Assembly: GCA_963989385.1 (NCBI GenBank)
Contig: OZ022502.1
Coordinates: 52,507,454-52,571,453 of the forward strand
Source: Ctena decussata
Lineage: Eukaryota; Mollusca; Bivalvia; Lucinida; Lucinidae
Direction: 5' to 3'
Length of the DNA stretch: 64,000 bases
Position numbers and translations under genes: made by a program. The notes below the pieces were generated by a model that searched no databases, was not told where the DNA came from, and worked only from the letters and a program-made list of their open reading frames with translations. This document shows, piece by piece, positions 1 to 12,100 of the stretch; the stretch's first letter is position 1; the number at the start of each line of letters is the position of its first letter.

Positions 1-856
1 AAAGAATGGAAAACAGAATTTTCATTGGGGGAAGGGTCTGATGGGAAGATGTTTATGTATGTTATATAAAATAAAGTTAAATGCCAGTTATGAAGCTTAA
101 GTCTTTAGATTGAAAACTGAACAAAGTTGAATTTGCAAACAGGGTAGATACAGATGAGGCAAACTGTTTACTCTCTAGTTCTGAATTCTCAATATGATAT
201 AACTAGGATTGGTATTTTTTTGTTGTTGAAATTTTGCAGATGTGAATTTTGTTGTCTCCTTGGTTTTTTTGGCTCTAACTTCTAAGGATTATACACAAGG
301 GAGTTTCCTAGCAGATTTAGTAAGATATGCTAGTGCTTATTTACTCTATATAGAGGATGGATTGACCCAATTCTTCACATACCAGGTGTCAAATGGGTAG
401 GAAAGGTTACAAAGGTGGAATATATACCTTCTGTCAGTATTGTAAATATTTTCTCACTTATATGGATACATCAAGACATAATATGGACCATAATACATCA
501 GAAACTGAGTTATGACAATAATGCACCAGTCATTTGCTCTTCCAGCTACCCCAGGGCCAGGGAATAGAGTGGACTTGGCTTTGCTCTTTGCAAAGCCCTG
601 GTAGATGTGGACAAATGTCAGATCAAATGATAGAAATGATATGGGAATTATTAGAACTCTTAGCCATTATGCATATCGTATTTTAAGTTCCCTACAGATG
701 CATTTTTGCTTTGAATGATGTCACCTCAAAAGGGACCGTTGGCATATGCAAATAGCAAAATGCTGAAATCAGTTTGTAGCGCGGTGCAAATAATAGTTTC
801 AACTTGTCAGTTTATGAGTTTATAGATTGTTTTCATGAACTTGGAATACTCTGATA
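1..856. other. Non-coding flank with a family F repeat fragment
   Basis: No credible exon is visible. Roughly 110-262 is a degraded copy of repeat family F, recognised by the phrase TTGAATTTGCAAACAG, then TAGATACAGATGAGGC, then AATTCTCAATATGAT and TTTTGCAGATGTGAATTTTG. The same order occurs at 18545-18760, 40245-40415 and 42265-42470. The remainder is AT-rich sequence in which I recognise nothing. Confidence 0.5.
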
Positions 857-1307
857 AACAAGAGGGCCATGAGGCCCTGAATCGCTCACCCGAGCAGTTG
901 GCAAAGTGGCTTTTTCTTATGTCTGAAATTGTCAAACTATGAGTCTTGGGTCAAAAGTCAAAGAATGACCATGACCTCTTGTACTCATAAAGATAATTGT
1001 ATTTACCAATTTTTAGGCCTAAATCTTCAAAACTTTCCATGAAATCTTATGTTCTAGCATTTTTCCATATTTGACCTTGCCGTAAAATATTCAAGGTCAA
1101 CCCAAGGTCATCATTTTGAACAATCTTGATAGTACTGGAGTACCCAATGCTACATACTAAGTTTCTAGGCCATCGGTCAATTGGTTCTGGAGAAGAAGAT
1201 TTTTAAAGGTTTTTACCATATATGGGCATGGCGGCCATGTTGGTCATGTGACCTGGGCCGTTTGAACAAAATTTCATTCCTTCAACACCTGAAAGCTCTA
1301 TATGAAA

Positions 1308-3297
1308 GGACGGGTTACACTTTGGCCGTTTTTGTGCCCACGACCGATCCTGATAAAATTTATGTTTATAAAAGCTTGGCATTTGGCAGTTTATATAAGC
1401 ACATTTTTAAGTTTGCGGTTTCATAAATAATCACGTGACCTCCGGTTTATTGCATATGGGGTGCTGAACGGGGTACACTAAGTACCTGCGGTTTTTCGAT
1501 ATAATCAGCAATTCCGCTGGCATATCAGCCCTCCAAACTGACAGATATGATACTTTTGGTTCTTATCCACAGTCTAAAAGGGATATTTTCGCTCAAACCA
1601 TCTAGTAAAGAGAAATTTTATTTGATTTTTTACGAAACCTCAGAAAAGTAGATTTTACAAGTGTTTATTAACACAATAATAAGCATATAAAACGTTTGCT
1701 TTTGTGAAAATAATGAAACAAATGACAAGTATGTCGATTATAACCGACCAATATTGTTAAGACAACGTATTCTTGGCGAAACGCTTTTGCACGCTTGTGT
1801 TCATGCAAGTGCATAAAAGTTCATCACCCTTCTTCTTTTCTGAAGCATTATTCACTATTTATACGTATGATGAAAGCTTCATCAAATCAAATATTAATTA
1901 CGTATGAAATATTACGCATTATGGATGTTACATAGGTACAGATGTTTAAAATATTAGACAAAGTCAGTGAACCAAAAATATAGGTCACAGGGACCTACAT
2001 TTAGTACCATATGAGACGCAGCGCTGTAAAGACTTACTATTCCAAGTCCGATGAAGATTCAGTTAAATATTACTTCGAAATAAATTATTAATTCAATGGA
2101 TCATGAAATGCAAGTCACAATGACCTACAAATAGTATGACGTCATTTGCTAAGTCTGACTGAACCATTGTCTTTGGTACGATGCCTATATTAAGTTGAAT
2201 ATATAAGGAAAAGAACAGTGAACTTTTAAATATATATCACAGTAACCTATAAATAGTATGAGCATTCTATTTTTTTTTTTTTTTTTGCATTGTTTGACTG
2301 ACCAACTATTTGTAATTATGTTGCGAATTCAAAAACCGTGATGAGATATAAGTGAAATCCTGGTCCATGCATAAGGTTCAAGGACTTAATGTGCATGGAT
2401 GCTTTGCAGTTCATACATTTTAAAGATATGATCTGATCAAATATCAGCACTCCTACACCAAAGATATCAAAAGAGGTAAGGAGAAATCTCATCCAAGTAA
2501 CTTTTCGTATAAAGTTATTGGACCAAAGTTCGAGGTCACAGAATTTTACAATGCATCAGCTTGATGCAAAGATACATCATCTGACCACGTCGCAACATTA
2601 TAACATCAGAGGTTATATCACAGCATGATGATGGAGGACATTCAGTCGAACGCCTTACACAACGCCATACCTATACGCATACCCAGCGCTGCGACCCTCT
2701 CCCCCCCCCTCCCCCCCCCCCCCCAAAAAAAAAAAAACAAACAAAAAACACACACACACGGAATCCTTGATGGGGGCATTAGGAACATATACTACATAGA
2801 TGAACACTTTGAAAAAGACGTGTTGTGTCGAATAATGCCTCTTTTTCTATCAATTACAAAATATACTAATACGATTTTGATATAAATCCTCTAGTCCTAG
2901 TGTTGGATACATGAAAATTTACCCAAAAAGTTTATTTTTCGCTTACTCCTACCCTCGTAACCACTGTAATATAACCCGATTATGATGAATATGTATAGGA
3001 GGAATAATTATGTATAAAAATTGTAGTGGTTACGAGGGTAGGATGAAGTGAAATTTGGCTGTATAGTGGATGTTGGTAGTTCAAATTCCCATAGGCTCAA
3101 TGTTAAATGTTGCAGACAGTGCATGCATTCAGCCGCTAAATTAACCTAAAAGACATTAAAATACGGGAAAATGAAATCGTACAGAATGAACTAGAAACAT
3201 ATAGCTAACATTTCTATATGTTTTTGTGGTTATCTGCCTACCTTCGAAAATCGGCCTTTTCAGTGGGCACATTGCAATAGTAAAGTGTAACTCGTCC
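1308..3297. mobile_element. TIR transposon inserted between AAA and TTT without target duplication
   Basis: The left end reads GGACGGGTTACACTTTGG and the right end, reverse-complemented, GGACGAGTTACACTTT. The element splits a family A unit. The uninterrupted phrase TATATGAAATTTGGTTAC is present in the sister units near 3738 and 4201, while here TATATGAAA lies left of the insertion and TTTGGTTAC right of it. Joining the flanks restores the empty site exactly, so no bases were duplicated. Precise AAA|TTT insertion without duplication is the described behaviour of Spy elements (PIF/Harbinger-related). The 1,990-bp interior has no transposase frame, so this would be a non-autonomous copy. It contains a poly-C/poly-A tract (about 2697-2745) and an internal hairpin. 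Confidence 0.65.
2937..3056. repeat. Hairpin inside the AAA|TTT transposon
   Basis: CCTACCCTCGTAACCACT (2948-2965) is perfectly complementary to AGTGGTTACGAGGGTAGG (3025-3042). The pairing continues imperfectly outward for about eight more bases. The loop is 59 bases and AT-rich. It could be a small nested foldback or a structural part of the host element. Confidence 0.65.
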
Positions 3298-4364
3298 TTT
3301 GGTTACAATTGGTCCAGTGGTTTTTGAGGAGATTGTTTGAAATTGTAAAAATATGAGAGTTCTGGGTCAAAGGTCAAAGAATGACCTTGACCTCTTGTAC
3401 TCACAAATCTTCATGTACTCAATAAGATGACTGTGTATACCAATTTTTAGGCCTTAATCTTCAAAGCTTTCCAAGAAATCTTATTTTCTAGCATTTTCCT
3501 TTATTTGACCTTACCATAAAAAAGGTCAAGGTCAACCCAAGGTCATAATTTCAACAATCTTGGTAGTACTCAAGTACCCAATGCTACATGCCAAGTTTCA
3601 AGGCCATCGGTCCATTGGTTCTGGAGAAGAAGATTTTTAAAGGTTTTTACCATATATGGGCATGGCGGCCATGTTGGTCATGTGACATGGACGGTATGAA
3701 CAAATTTTCGTTCCCTTAACCCCTAGAGGCTCTATATGAAATTTGGTTACAAATGGTCCAGTGACTTTTGAGGAGATTGTTTAAAATTGTCAAAATATCA
3801 GAGTCCTGGGTCAAAGGTCGAAGAATGACCTTGACCTCTTATACTCATAAATCTTCATGTACTCATTAAGATGACTGTAGATACCAATTTTTAGCCCAAA
3901 ATATTCAACAGTTTCCAAGATATCTTAAGTTCTAGCATTTTGCCATATAAAAGCACAAGGAAGCAAATTTGACCTTACCGTAAAAAAGGTCAAGGTCAAC
4001 CCAAGGTCATAATTTGAACAATCTTGGTAGTACTCGCGAACTCAATGCTACATACTAAGTTTCAAGGCCATTGGCCCATTGGTTCTGGAGAAGAAGATTT
4101 TTAAAGGTTTTTACCATATATGGGCATGGCGGCCATGTTGGTCATGTTGCCAAGACCATTTGAACAATTTTATGTTCCCCCTTCCTCTGGAGGCCACATA
4201 TGAAATTTGGTTACAATTGGCCCAGCGGTTTCAGAGGAGAAGTCGTTTGAAATTGTGGACGGACGACGGACGGACGACGGACGGACGATGGACGGACGAC
4301 GACGGACGACGGAGCCTTACCATCCTATAAGCTCCCCCGGAGCCTCTGGCTCAGGTGAGCTAAA

Positions 4365-5372
4365 AAATGATGACTGTGAGTCTGTGTTGCAACTGTCAAA
4401 CCAAACATTAACACCCATTGGTTACACAGTATGAAGCTCAGGTATGTCCAGTACCTTTTGCACTCACAAGAGCCAGGGAAAGGACACAGCCCGGACTATC
4501 CTGTCACCCACTTTTTCATGGAATACTCTAATCTGACTGCATGGATGCTGAGTATTTGTTGTTTGTGTTCACATATTCTTAAGGTAGCTTTTATAATGAC
4601 TTTGCTAATTTATTTTAAATAGTGCCTATGCATAATGAGAGTATCACAATATATCATATATATATAAATGTATATATAAGGAAGTATATAGTAATGCATT
4701 CAGAATTACATGCTTTGTATGTACTGGCAGCTATTTTACAGTATGCCATTATTTTTGAGTTACGTCATGCAAAAATGTGTCTTGACACATTTTTGCATGA
4801 CATGACTCAATTATAAAGGCATAGACAGGTGCACTGATTAAGACTTAGATCAGTCTGTGCAATCCTTCTATCTGCTTAGAGTCTTTGCTGTCAGCAGAAA
4901 GAAGCCTGGGATTCTTGGCTATCCATATAGCATGAGCAAAGGCTAATGGTGTTTGAACAGTGCAAGAATTCCATGATTTGAACATGGATATTGTTCTATT
5001 CAGTCATGGTGGCAAACAACTATACTCACAGTTATCTATGCAAAAATTGCAAATTAGTAAGATCGATGAAGTTATCATTCTGGTGAGGTCTCCTGAACAT
5101 ATGTTTTGTGGAAAAAAAAAATGGAAAAGGATAAATGTCACATACAGAATGTATTTATGTCCAGTATCTTTGAAAAGACAAGCATAATGCTTCATGAAGT
5201 ACAAACAGTGGAATCTGTTGATCCAGTCATTTGATGTGTTTTTGAAACAATATCCTTTTCACTACATATTCATTTGTGTTAAACTTGCCCTTATATGGCA
5301 GATTGACTTGTCTGAGGTTGAAGCTGGAATAGTCCATTTCAAACACAGAATTAAATGACTTGATAATAATCA
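4365..5372. other. Non-coding stretch with a perfect short hairpin
   Basis: No gene is recognised. At 4765-4800 the arms TCATGCAAAAATGTGTC and GACACATTTTTGCATGA (17 bp each) are perfectly complementary with a two-base loop. The similarity extends weakly out to about 4744 and 4820, which looks like a small foldback element. The open frames between 4431 and 5204 show no domain or splice context. Confidence 0.55.
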
Positions 5373-5474
5373 CCGTAATGTACATATATATTGTGACACC
5401 TAAAAATAATGAATTTCCATTGGGACAAATTGAAAAATTTATTGTTGTAGGTGTCCCAATACTTAAGCACATTA
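5373..5474. repeat. Palindromic MITE, family D (copy 1)
   Basis: About 100 bp of inverted symmetry: GTAATGTACATATA and GTGACACC on the left mirror AGGTGTCCCAATACTTAAGC ACATTA on the right, around a centre resembling ATTTTCCATTTGGGACAAAT. The same structure recurs at 17451, 19557, 35686, 42598, 62562 and 62656. Confidence 0.65.
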
Positions 5475-5482
5475 GGGGTATT

Positions 5483-5826
5483 TGTTTGAGAAAATCTGAA
5501 GTGTGTGTTGAAAAAATTTCAGGTTGTAATATCATTGAAAAAATGGCGGGGCATAGCATACACTGTATGCCAATTGCTCCTACACAAATGACATCAGATT
5601 CTGTCACCATAGAAGAAAGAGTTTATATTGATGTCAAAGTGATGTCAAGACGTCATCCTGCCAAGGAGTAAGCACAACCATAGGGGATTCCATAGTTGCT
5701 ATGGTAACAGATCTATGATGTCATTGGTATTTGAGCATGGCATACAGTGTATGCCATACTCCGCCAATTTTTCAATAACATTACAAACTGAAATTCTTTC
5801 AACAAACTACAGATTTTCTCAAACAA
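5483..5826. repeat. Long inverted repeat (foldback)
   Basis: The left arm (about 5483-5573, starting TGTTTGAGAAAATCTG and ending CATACACTGTATGCC) is imperfectly complementary along about 90 bases to the right arm (about 5739-5826, starting GGCATACAGTGTATGCC and ending CAGATTTTCTCAAACA). About 165 bases separate the arms. No coding content. A family D palindrome abuts the left arm. Confidence 0.7.
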
Positions 5827-5871
5827 GTAAGTATTCTCTCGTCATTTAATTCCATGTTTACAGAAATTTAA

Positions 5872-6097
5872 GGTGAATGGGTGCACTTTCAGGGGGAAGC
5901 ATTTCTGCCATTTTCTTTTCCGCCCACCTTCACAATGGCGGTCATCTCTAAGGAAAGAATGTGCTGCCCTAGGAATAGACTCTTTCCTTTAATAGTTGTC
6001 CATTTTGGAAGGGCCAAATTATCCTGGGGAAAAACAGGAAGTCATGAAAGTTGTGGTGAAAAACATGGATATGTACCCATTCACTTTAAGTATGAAT
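5872..6097. repeat. Foldback repeat family G (copy 1)
   Basis: Recognised by GGGTGCACTTTCAGGGGGAA on the left and its mirror TGTACCCATTCACTTTAAG on the right, with AAGGAAAGAATGTGC and CTCTTTCCTTTAATAGTTG in the middle. Related copies lie at 16938, 19333, 34872, 42000 and 54541. The small reading frame through it is repeat sequence. Confidence 0.55.
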
Positions 6098-6212
6098 TAG
6101 GTATGTTAAGAATGAGAAACAAGAAAAGACCATCTCATAGTACTTGTGATGGACATATTAGTATTTAACAGGATTTAAGTGAGTTGAGTGGGTGACATAT
6201 AACTCTGGCCTA

Positions 6213-7180
6213 TGGCAAGCCAAATGCACACTAATTAGAAAAACCTGGTTTATCAGAGAAAAACCTGGTTTTGCGATTTGATAAACCAGGTTTTTCTCAG
6301 ATAAACCAGGTTTTTCTCTGATAAACCAGGTTTTTCTTTTGTTAAACCAGGTTTTTCTCTGATAAACCAAGTTTTTCTCTGATAAACCTGGTTTTTCTCC
6401 GAAACTTGTGATAGCAAGAGATAAACCTGGTTTTTCTCAAAAAACCAGGTTTAACAGTGAAAAACTTGGTTTTCCTTTTGTAAAACCAGGTTTTTCTTAG
6501 ATAAACCAGGTTTTTCTCTTGATATCCTAGGTTTTCATTTCTAATGTGTCTTTTCGGCTGAAAAACCTGGTTTAACAGAGAAAAACCTGGTATATCGAGA
6601 GAATACCTAGGTTTTCTCTTGAAAACCTAGGTTTTCTCAGATAAACCAGGTTTTTCTCAGATAAACCAGGTTTTTCTCTACAGATTTGAAAAACCTGGTA
6701 TATCGACAGAAAACCTAGGTTTTCTCTTGAAAACCTAGGTTTTCTCTTGATAAACCTGGTTTTTCGTAGAAAAACCAGGTTTTTCTCTCATTAACCTGGT
6801 TTTTCACAGTGCAGAGGCAAGTCAAATGCACACTAATTCAGAGATAAACCAGGTATTTCTTATAAGTGTGAAAAGCGCGAAACTTAATATATCTGGAGAA
6901 AAACCTGGTTTATCTCTCTAGTCATATGATTTGTAATCACAAGTTTCTCTCAATTTCATTGGCTGTTGAGAAAAACCAGGTTTTTTATACATCTATCTTG
7001 AGAAAAACCTAGTTTATCTCTTTTATCATGTGGTTTGTTATCACAGGTTTCTCTCAATTTCATTGGCTCTGAGAAAAACCAGGTTTTTCTCTGCGGGTCC
7101 CACGTGATTAGGTATCGCAAGTTTCTCGCAATTTGATTGGATAGCGCGGATTCTGCAAAACCATGTTTTTCGATTTCTGA
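6213..7180. repeat. Left array of AAAACCAGGTTTTTCTC motifs
   Basis: Dozens of copies of a 16-22 bp unit such as GAGAAAAACCTGGTTTATC and its complement GATAAACCAGGTTTTTCTC, with variants TATATC, GATATC and AACCTAGGTT. Units occur in both orientations, so the array can fold on itself at many registers. Beyond about 6880 the units thin out and alternate with TCACAAGTTTCTCTCAATTT and CACGTGATTAGG. It ends with TGATTGGA-type phrases that are mirrored at the start of the right array. Confidence 0.8.
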
Positions 7181-7338
7181 TTGGACGACGATTAATATAA
7201 AATGTGATGAATCATTTGAGAATCACTGTCCATTTGGCAATTTTCAGCATTCCTTAATTGGCGCACTCGATTTTAAAATCGACGGTCCCGTCTCGCATGT
7301 CAAAATGGGATATAGATAATGATAATCGGCTTAAATTT

Positions 7339-7698
7339 GGTTACTAGAAATACCGGAATATACAAAATTACGGGACTATACCAAACTACTTCGGAATACA
7401 CCAATATACACATCGTTATTTACCAAAATACATTTTGATATAAGAATTTACTAATACTATCCAAAACTGTTGTTGTTTAGCAAATACTGCATGTACGTGC
7501 TGGCAAGTGAATGACCAAAAAGAGCAATCTGCGCGGTTATCCGCTAGTCTATTTATTCTCACTTCCGATCCAAACATAGCCAACTCTGAGATGGAAATAG
7601 TTCTTATTTTACCTCTTCTGGCAACATTAAAGTTTATTTTGATAATAAAAATGTATGTTTCAGTGTATTCCGGTTGTATTCCGGTATTTCTAGTAACC
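7339..7698. mobile_element. Short TIR element (MITE)
   Basis: GGTTACTAGAAATACCGGAA (7339-7358) is repeated in inverted form at 7679-7698, and the match runs to about 22 bases. The 360-bp interior has no transposase. The reading frames on both strands across it appear to be chance. Target duplication is not clear. Confidence 0.65.
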
Positions 7699-7869
7699 CT
7701 GTTTTGAAATTTACTCCTCCGACTAGCGTTGAACCGTACTTGTAAGGCTGAACAGTGATACAGGTTACTGGGCTGAGACTTTGATAACAGGGTTAACATC
7801 CTATTTCAACAACCAAAAAAAAAAAAAATTAATAAATAAATAAATTCCAGTCCTGCCGTCACTACCATG

Positions 7870-9190
7870 GCAACCCATGAATACCTTCTTAAAAGATTCA
7901 ACTGGTCTGAATCCTGCCTGCTTTCGTGGAACACCAGTCTAACCTGGTCAAACACACTCTCCGAACTACTTGGAAACCTGTTGATGAACACCGGTCTAAT
8001 ACCTACCTGCTGAGACACCCTCATCCCACAACCTAGAATCTGTCAGTGAACACTGGTCTAATACTTGCCTACTCAGACACACTCCCAGCACTACTTAGAA
8101 ACTTGTTGATGAACACTGGCCTTATACCTACCTGCTGACACATCCTCATCCCACAACCTAGAATCATACCGATGAACACCGGTCTAATACTTGCCTGCTC
8201 AGACAAACTCACTGCACTACTTAGAAACCTGTCAATTAACATCAGCCTGATTCCTACCTGTTAACACACACACCACACTACCTAGAACATGTGGATGAAC
8301 ATCGGTCTGATTCCCACCTGCTAAGACACACCACACTAGCTAGAAATATGTCGATGAACACCGGTCTGATACCTACCTGGTCAGACACACTCACCAGCAT
8401 ACTACCTAGATATATGTTGATGAACACCGGTCTAATACTTACCTGCTCAGACACACTCACTACACTACTTGGAAACATGTCAATTAACATCGGCCTGATT
8501 CCTACCTGTTAACACACACACCACATTACCTAGAACATGTTGATGAACATCGGTCTGATTCCCACCTGCTACGACACACTCACCACACTAACTAGAAATA
8601 TGTCGATGACATCTGATACCTACCTGGTCAGACTCACTCACCAGTAAACTACCTAGATATATGTTGAGGAACACCGGTTTAATACTTGCCTGCTCAGACA
8701 CACTCACTGCACTACTTGGAAACATGTCAATTAAAATCAGCCTGATTCCTACCTGTTAACACACACATCACACTACCTAGAACATGTTGATGAACATCGG
8801 TCTGATTCCCACCTGCTAAGACACACCGCACTAGCTAGAAATATGTCGATGAACACCGGTCTGATACCTACCTGGTCAGACTCACTCACCAGCATACTAC
8901 CTAGATATATGTTGATGAACACCGGTTTAATACTTGCCTGCTCTGACACACTCACTTGGAAACATGTCAATTAACATTGGCCTGATTCCTACCTGTTAAC
9001 ACACACACCACACTACCTAGAACATGTTGATGAACATCAGTCTGATTCCCACCTTCTAAGACACACTCACCGCACTACCTAGAAATATGTCGATGAACAC
9101 CGATCTGATACCTACCTGGTCAGACAAACTCACTAGCGTACTACTGAGATATATGTTGATGAACATCGGTCTGATTCCTACTTGTTTTTG
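7870..9190. repeat. Higher-order minisatellite
   Basis: Tandem units of about 62 bp built on GATGAACACCGGTCTGATAC, CTACCTGNTCAGACACACTC and an ACTACNTAGAAA-type phrase. From about 8286 four different monomers form a larger repeat. The phrase AACATGTKGATGAACATCGG recurs at 8286, 8534, 8781 and 9021, giving steps of 248, 247 and 240 bp. Frames on both strands are open because the array is stop-poor, not because it is coding. Confidence 0.8.
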
Positions 9191-9194
9191 TACA

Positions 9195-12100
9195 CTCCTT
9201 GAAGGAGTCCTTCATCCCTGATCTGAAAACCTCCATCAGACTTTGCTTTGCTAGTTCTGATGGAACAAGCACCCTGTCCTGGCTGGGTCCAGGGCAGGTC
9301 TATGAGAATAATTATAAAAAAGAAGGGGAGCAAATTCTCAGGTGGGGAGCAAATTCATATTCACTGAGGAGTAGGCGGTGGGGGGGTGTAACTTGAGAAT
9401 GATCTGGAATGTGATAGCCCCATTATTGTGGTCCTCATGTATAACTTAGGTTGCCTGAATTATATTGAATTACACCCTAAGGTCTCTAATATGACCATAG
9501 CTAAATTCTGTTGGAAGAAAGGTACTTGAGGTAGTAAATTCTTTTTAGGCCTAGAACAGTAGCATTTGTTCTAAACCTTATCTTGTTTTAGTTGGTTTCA
9601 AAATATATTAGATAATTTAAGTTTTAAGGGGTCTGGATATTCATGGTAAATAGGTTAGTGTTCCAATATTTTGGAAAATGGAGAGGGTTATTAAGCCAGA
9701 TGCCCATAGCTGTTTTCTTATTGTGGATTGTTGGGAGGAAAGGGCTGTTTCTTTTGGCTGTCACAAGGCAGCAAAGGTGTTAAACCTTATAATGATTCAG
9801 TTAGTTTCCAGGGAAATTGGTCTGGGTGTGAGATTAAGGTGGCTGGATACACATTAATTACCTACCTTTGGTTTAGAAATTTTTATTCATTGACCAAATG
9901 ACTTTAAACAGTAATGACATTTAATGGCCTACAAGTGCCAGAGTCTTAAAACATGAAAAAAGTCTGAAAATTAGGATAGCTAGAATAATTATAATTATCG
10001 TCTTTAAGTTTTACAATGCAGTGATGTATGTGTAAAAAGCATGCCTCCACCAGACTTGGCTGTGCTATTTCTGGTGGAACAAGCCCCCTATCCTGGCTGG
10101 GTCCAGGGCAAGTATGTGAAAAAGAGAGAGCAAATTCTTGGTTGGGGAGCAAATTCTTAAATGGGAAGCAAATTCTTAAATGGGGAGCAAATTCCATTGT
10201 TAACTTATGCAATTTGCAGTGGTATAAGCAATTTGGGATTGCCTGGGACTCGTCAGGATGCTAGTTTTTAGGTGAGGTCTGGTTCTTTGGTAGGGGACAA
10301 CCAAAAAAAAAAAAAAAGGTGAAGAAAGAAAAATCCCAGAAATAAATAAAGTTGCAGTCGGATCGCACCCAAATGGGCCTGTACGCAGTTCCGTATAAGT
10401 CACTTCCCATGCGCACAACCCTCGCGGCCCACTGCTGGCTTTAGCAATACAGTTCGGGGTTTCTGGAGACACATGGCATGAAGGGCTCTCTTTGGGCCGA
10501 TGTCATTATGTGTTCTGTCTTCCTCAAACTGCACGCCTCCATCAGCCTTCGCTTTGCTAGTTCTGGTGGAACAAGCCCCCTGTCTTGGCTGGGCCCAGGG
10601 CAGGTATATAAAAAACAAGAAAAAAAGGGAGCAAATGGGGAGCAAATTCTTGGGTAGGGAGCAAATTCCCTTCTTTGCTAATGCCATGGGCTGTGGGGGG
10701 CATGGGATAGTTGATGATCCAGATTATAACCGTCTTCGTCCCCGCGGCCATAACCTGTAACTGAGTTTGCCTGAAATTGTGGAATCTGCCTATGCCTGTT
10801 GGTCACAATGATGACAGTAGCTAAATTTTGTTTCTGGAGATGTAGGTAAGGTCAAGATCCCATTTAGGGCATAAATCATTGGCGTTTGGTCTAAACCTTA
10901 TTTTGGTTTAGTTGTATCCAAAAAATATTACAAATTTAGAGTTTTATGAGTTTGTCTGGTCCTGGGAGTTTTGGTAGTGTTCCAATCTTTAGGGAAATGA
11001 AAGTTTTAATGAGACAGCAGGTGTACAGTAGCTGTTTCTTCGCTGCTAGTTGTTGGGGGGAGAGGGGGGTTTCTTTTCGATATTTCTAGGGTGAAAAAGT
11101 GTCGAACCTTATAATGGTTCAGTCCATTTCCAGGATACCAAGCCTGTTTGTAAATTTAAGGGGGGTTGGGGAGCTTATTATTTTTGGGCTGAAGTGGGGA
11201 TGATTATTGATGAACAACAGGACCGTAGCTTATTTCTTATTGTGAGTTGTTGGGACGGGAGGGCGATTTTTTCCTGATGCTTCTAGAAGGCAAATGTGTT
11301 GAACCTTATAATGGTTCTATTATTTTCCAGGTGACTAGGCTTGGTTATGAGATTAAGGGGATTGGATACACCTTAATTTTAGTTATTTTCTTCATACAGA
11401 GGTTATTTGTACAACTGGGGGCTAGTGTGTTGAACTTTATAATGGTTCAGTTATTTTCCCGGTGACCAGACTTGTATGTGGAATTAAGGAGGTTGGATAC
11501 ACCTTAGCAGCAAGGGCCCGAGGTAAAGAAATTTCGGGGGCGAAATTTCAGGCTGATCTAAGTCTTCGCTGGGCGCACAACCCCTTTGTTGGTTTTCTCG
11601 CGTCGCGGCTCATATCATGCTGAACACACCCACATAAAATTTAATCACATTAGACAGGGAGGCATATGAAAACAGACCCTGTTTTAAATAATTAAAAATG
11701 GAAGTTTGGATTTAGCACTCAATAATGTAGATGGAAAGGCCGACAGTGTAAAACCTGCTGCTTTATGGGCAATCTGATCTGGGTCTGCACTATTTTCTGA
11801 CCCATCTGTCCCAAATAGTTTAATATTTTATTGAATTATTTTATCTTTTTACTGTTGAAATTTCATAAAATCTGGCTTTCAATTATTCAGGCCAGTGTTT
11901 CTGGAAAATATACTTTATGCTGCTTCTAGTGGGTGTCCAAATTCTTGGTTAGAATTTTCATGAAGGACTACTTTAACATTAACCTATTATTTACTGATGG
12001 AGTGAAGTGGGCAGTGGGTAGGGTGGGGGGTAGGGGGGGGGGGAGGTTAGGGGTGGTCTGAGGTGTGATTGTCCCATATTTTTGTGGTCTTCAAGTGTAA

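Larger units (their letters stand above)
857..4364 (-). repeat. Dispersed GCTC-ended repeat, family A copy 1 (interrupted)
   Basis: The copy begins with ACAAGAGGGCCATGAGGCC and ends with CCCGGAGCCTCTGGCTCAGG followed by TGAGCTAAAA; in the opposite orientation these are the ends of the copies at 19800 and 22193. Near the right end is a CGGACGGACGA-type short tandem repeat (about 4258-4312). Inside are tandem units of about 440-466 bp, each with GGTTACAATTGGTCCAGTGG (near 3302, 3745 and 4211), TTCTGGAGAAGAAGATTTTT and ATATATGGGCATGGCGGCCA. The unit containing 1180-1305 is split by a separate transposon (1308-3297). No coding capacity: reading frames here are shared repeat sequence. Confidence 0.75.

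Noticed and set aside
8278..8970. Small frames on both strands with similar translations
   Set aside because: They repeat the 62-bp minisatellite monomers; the similarity between them is the satellite itself.
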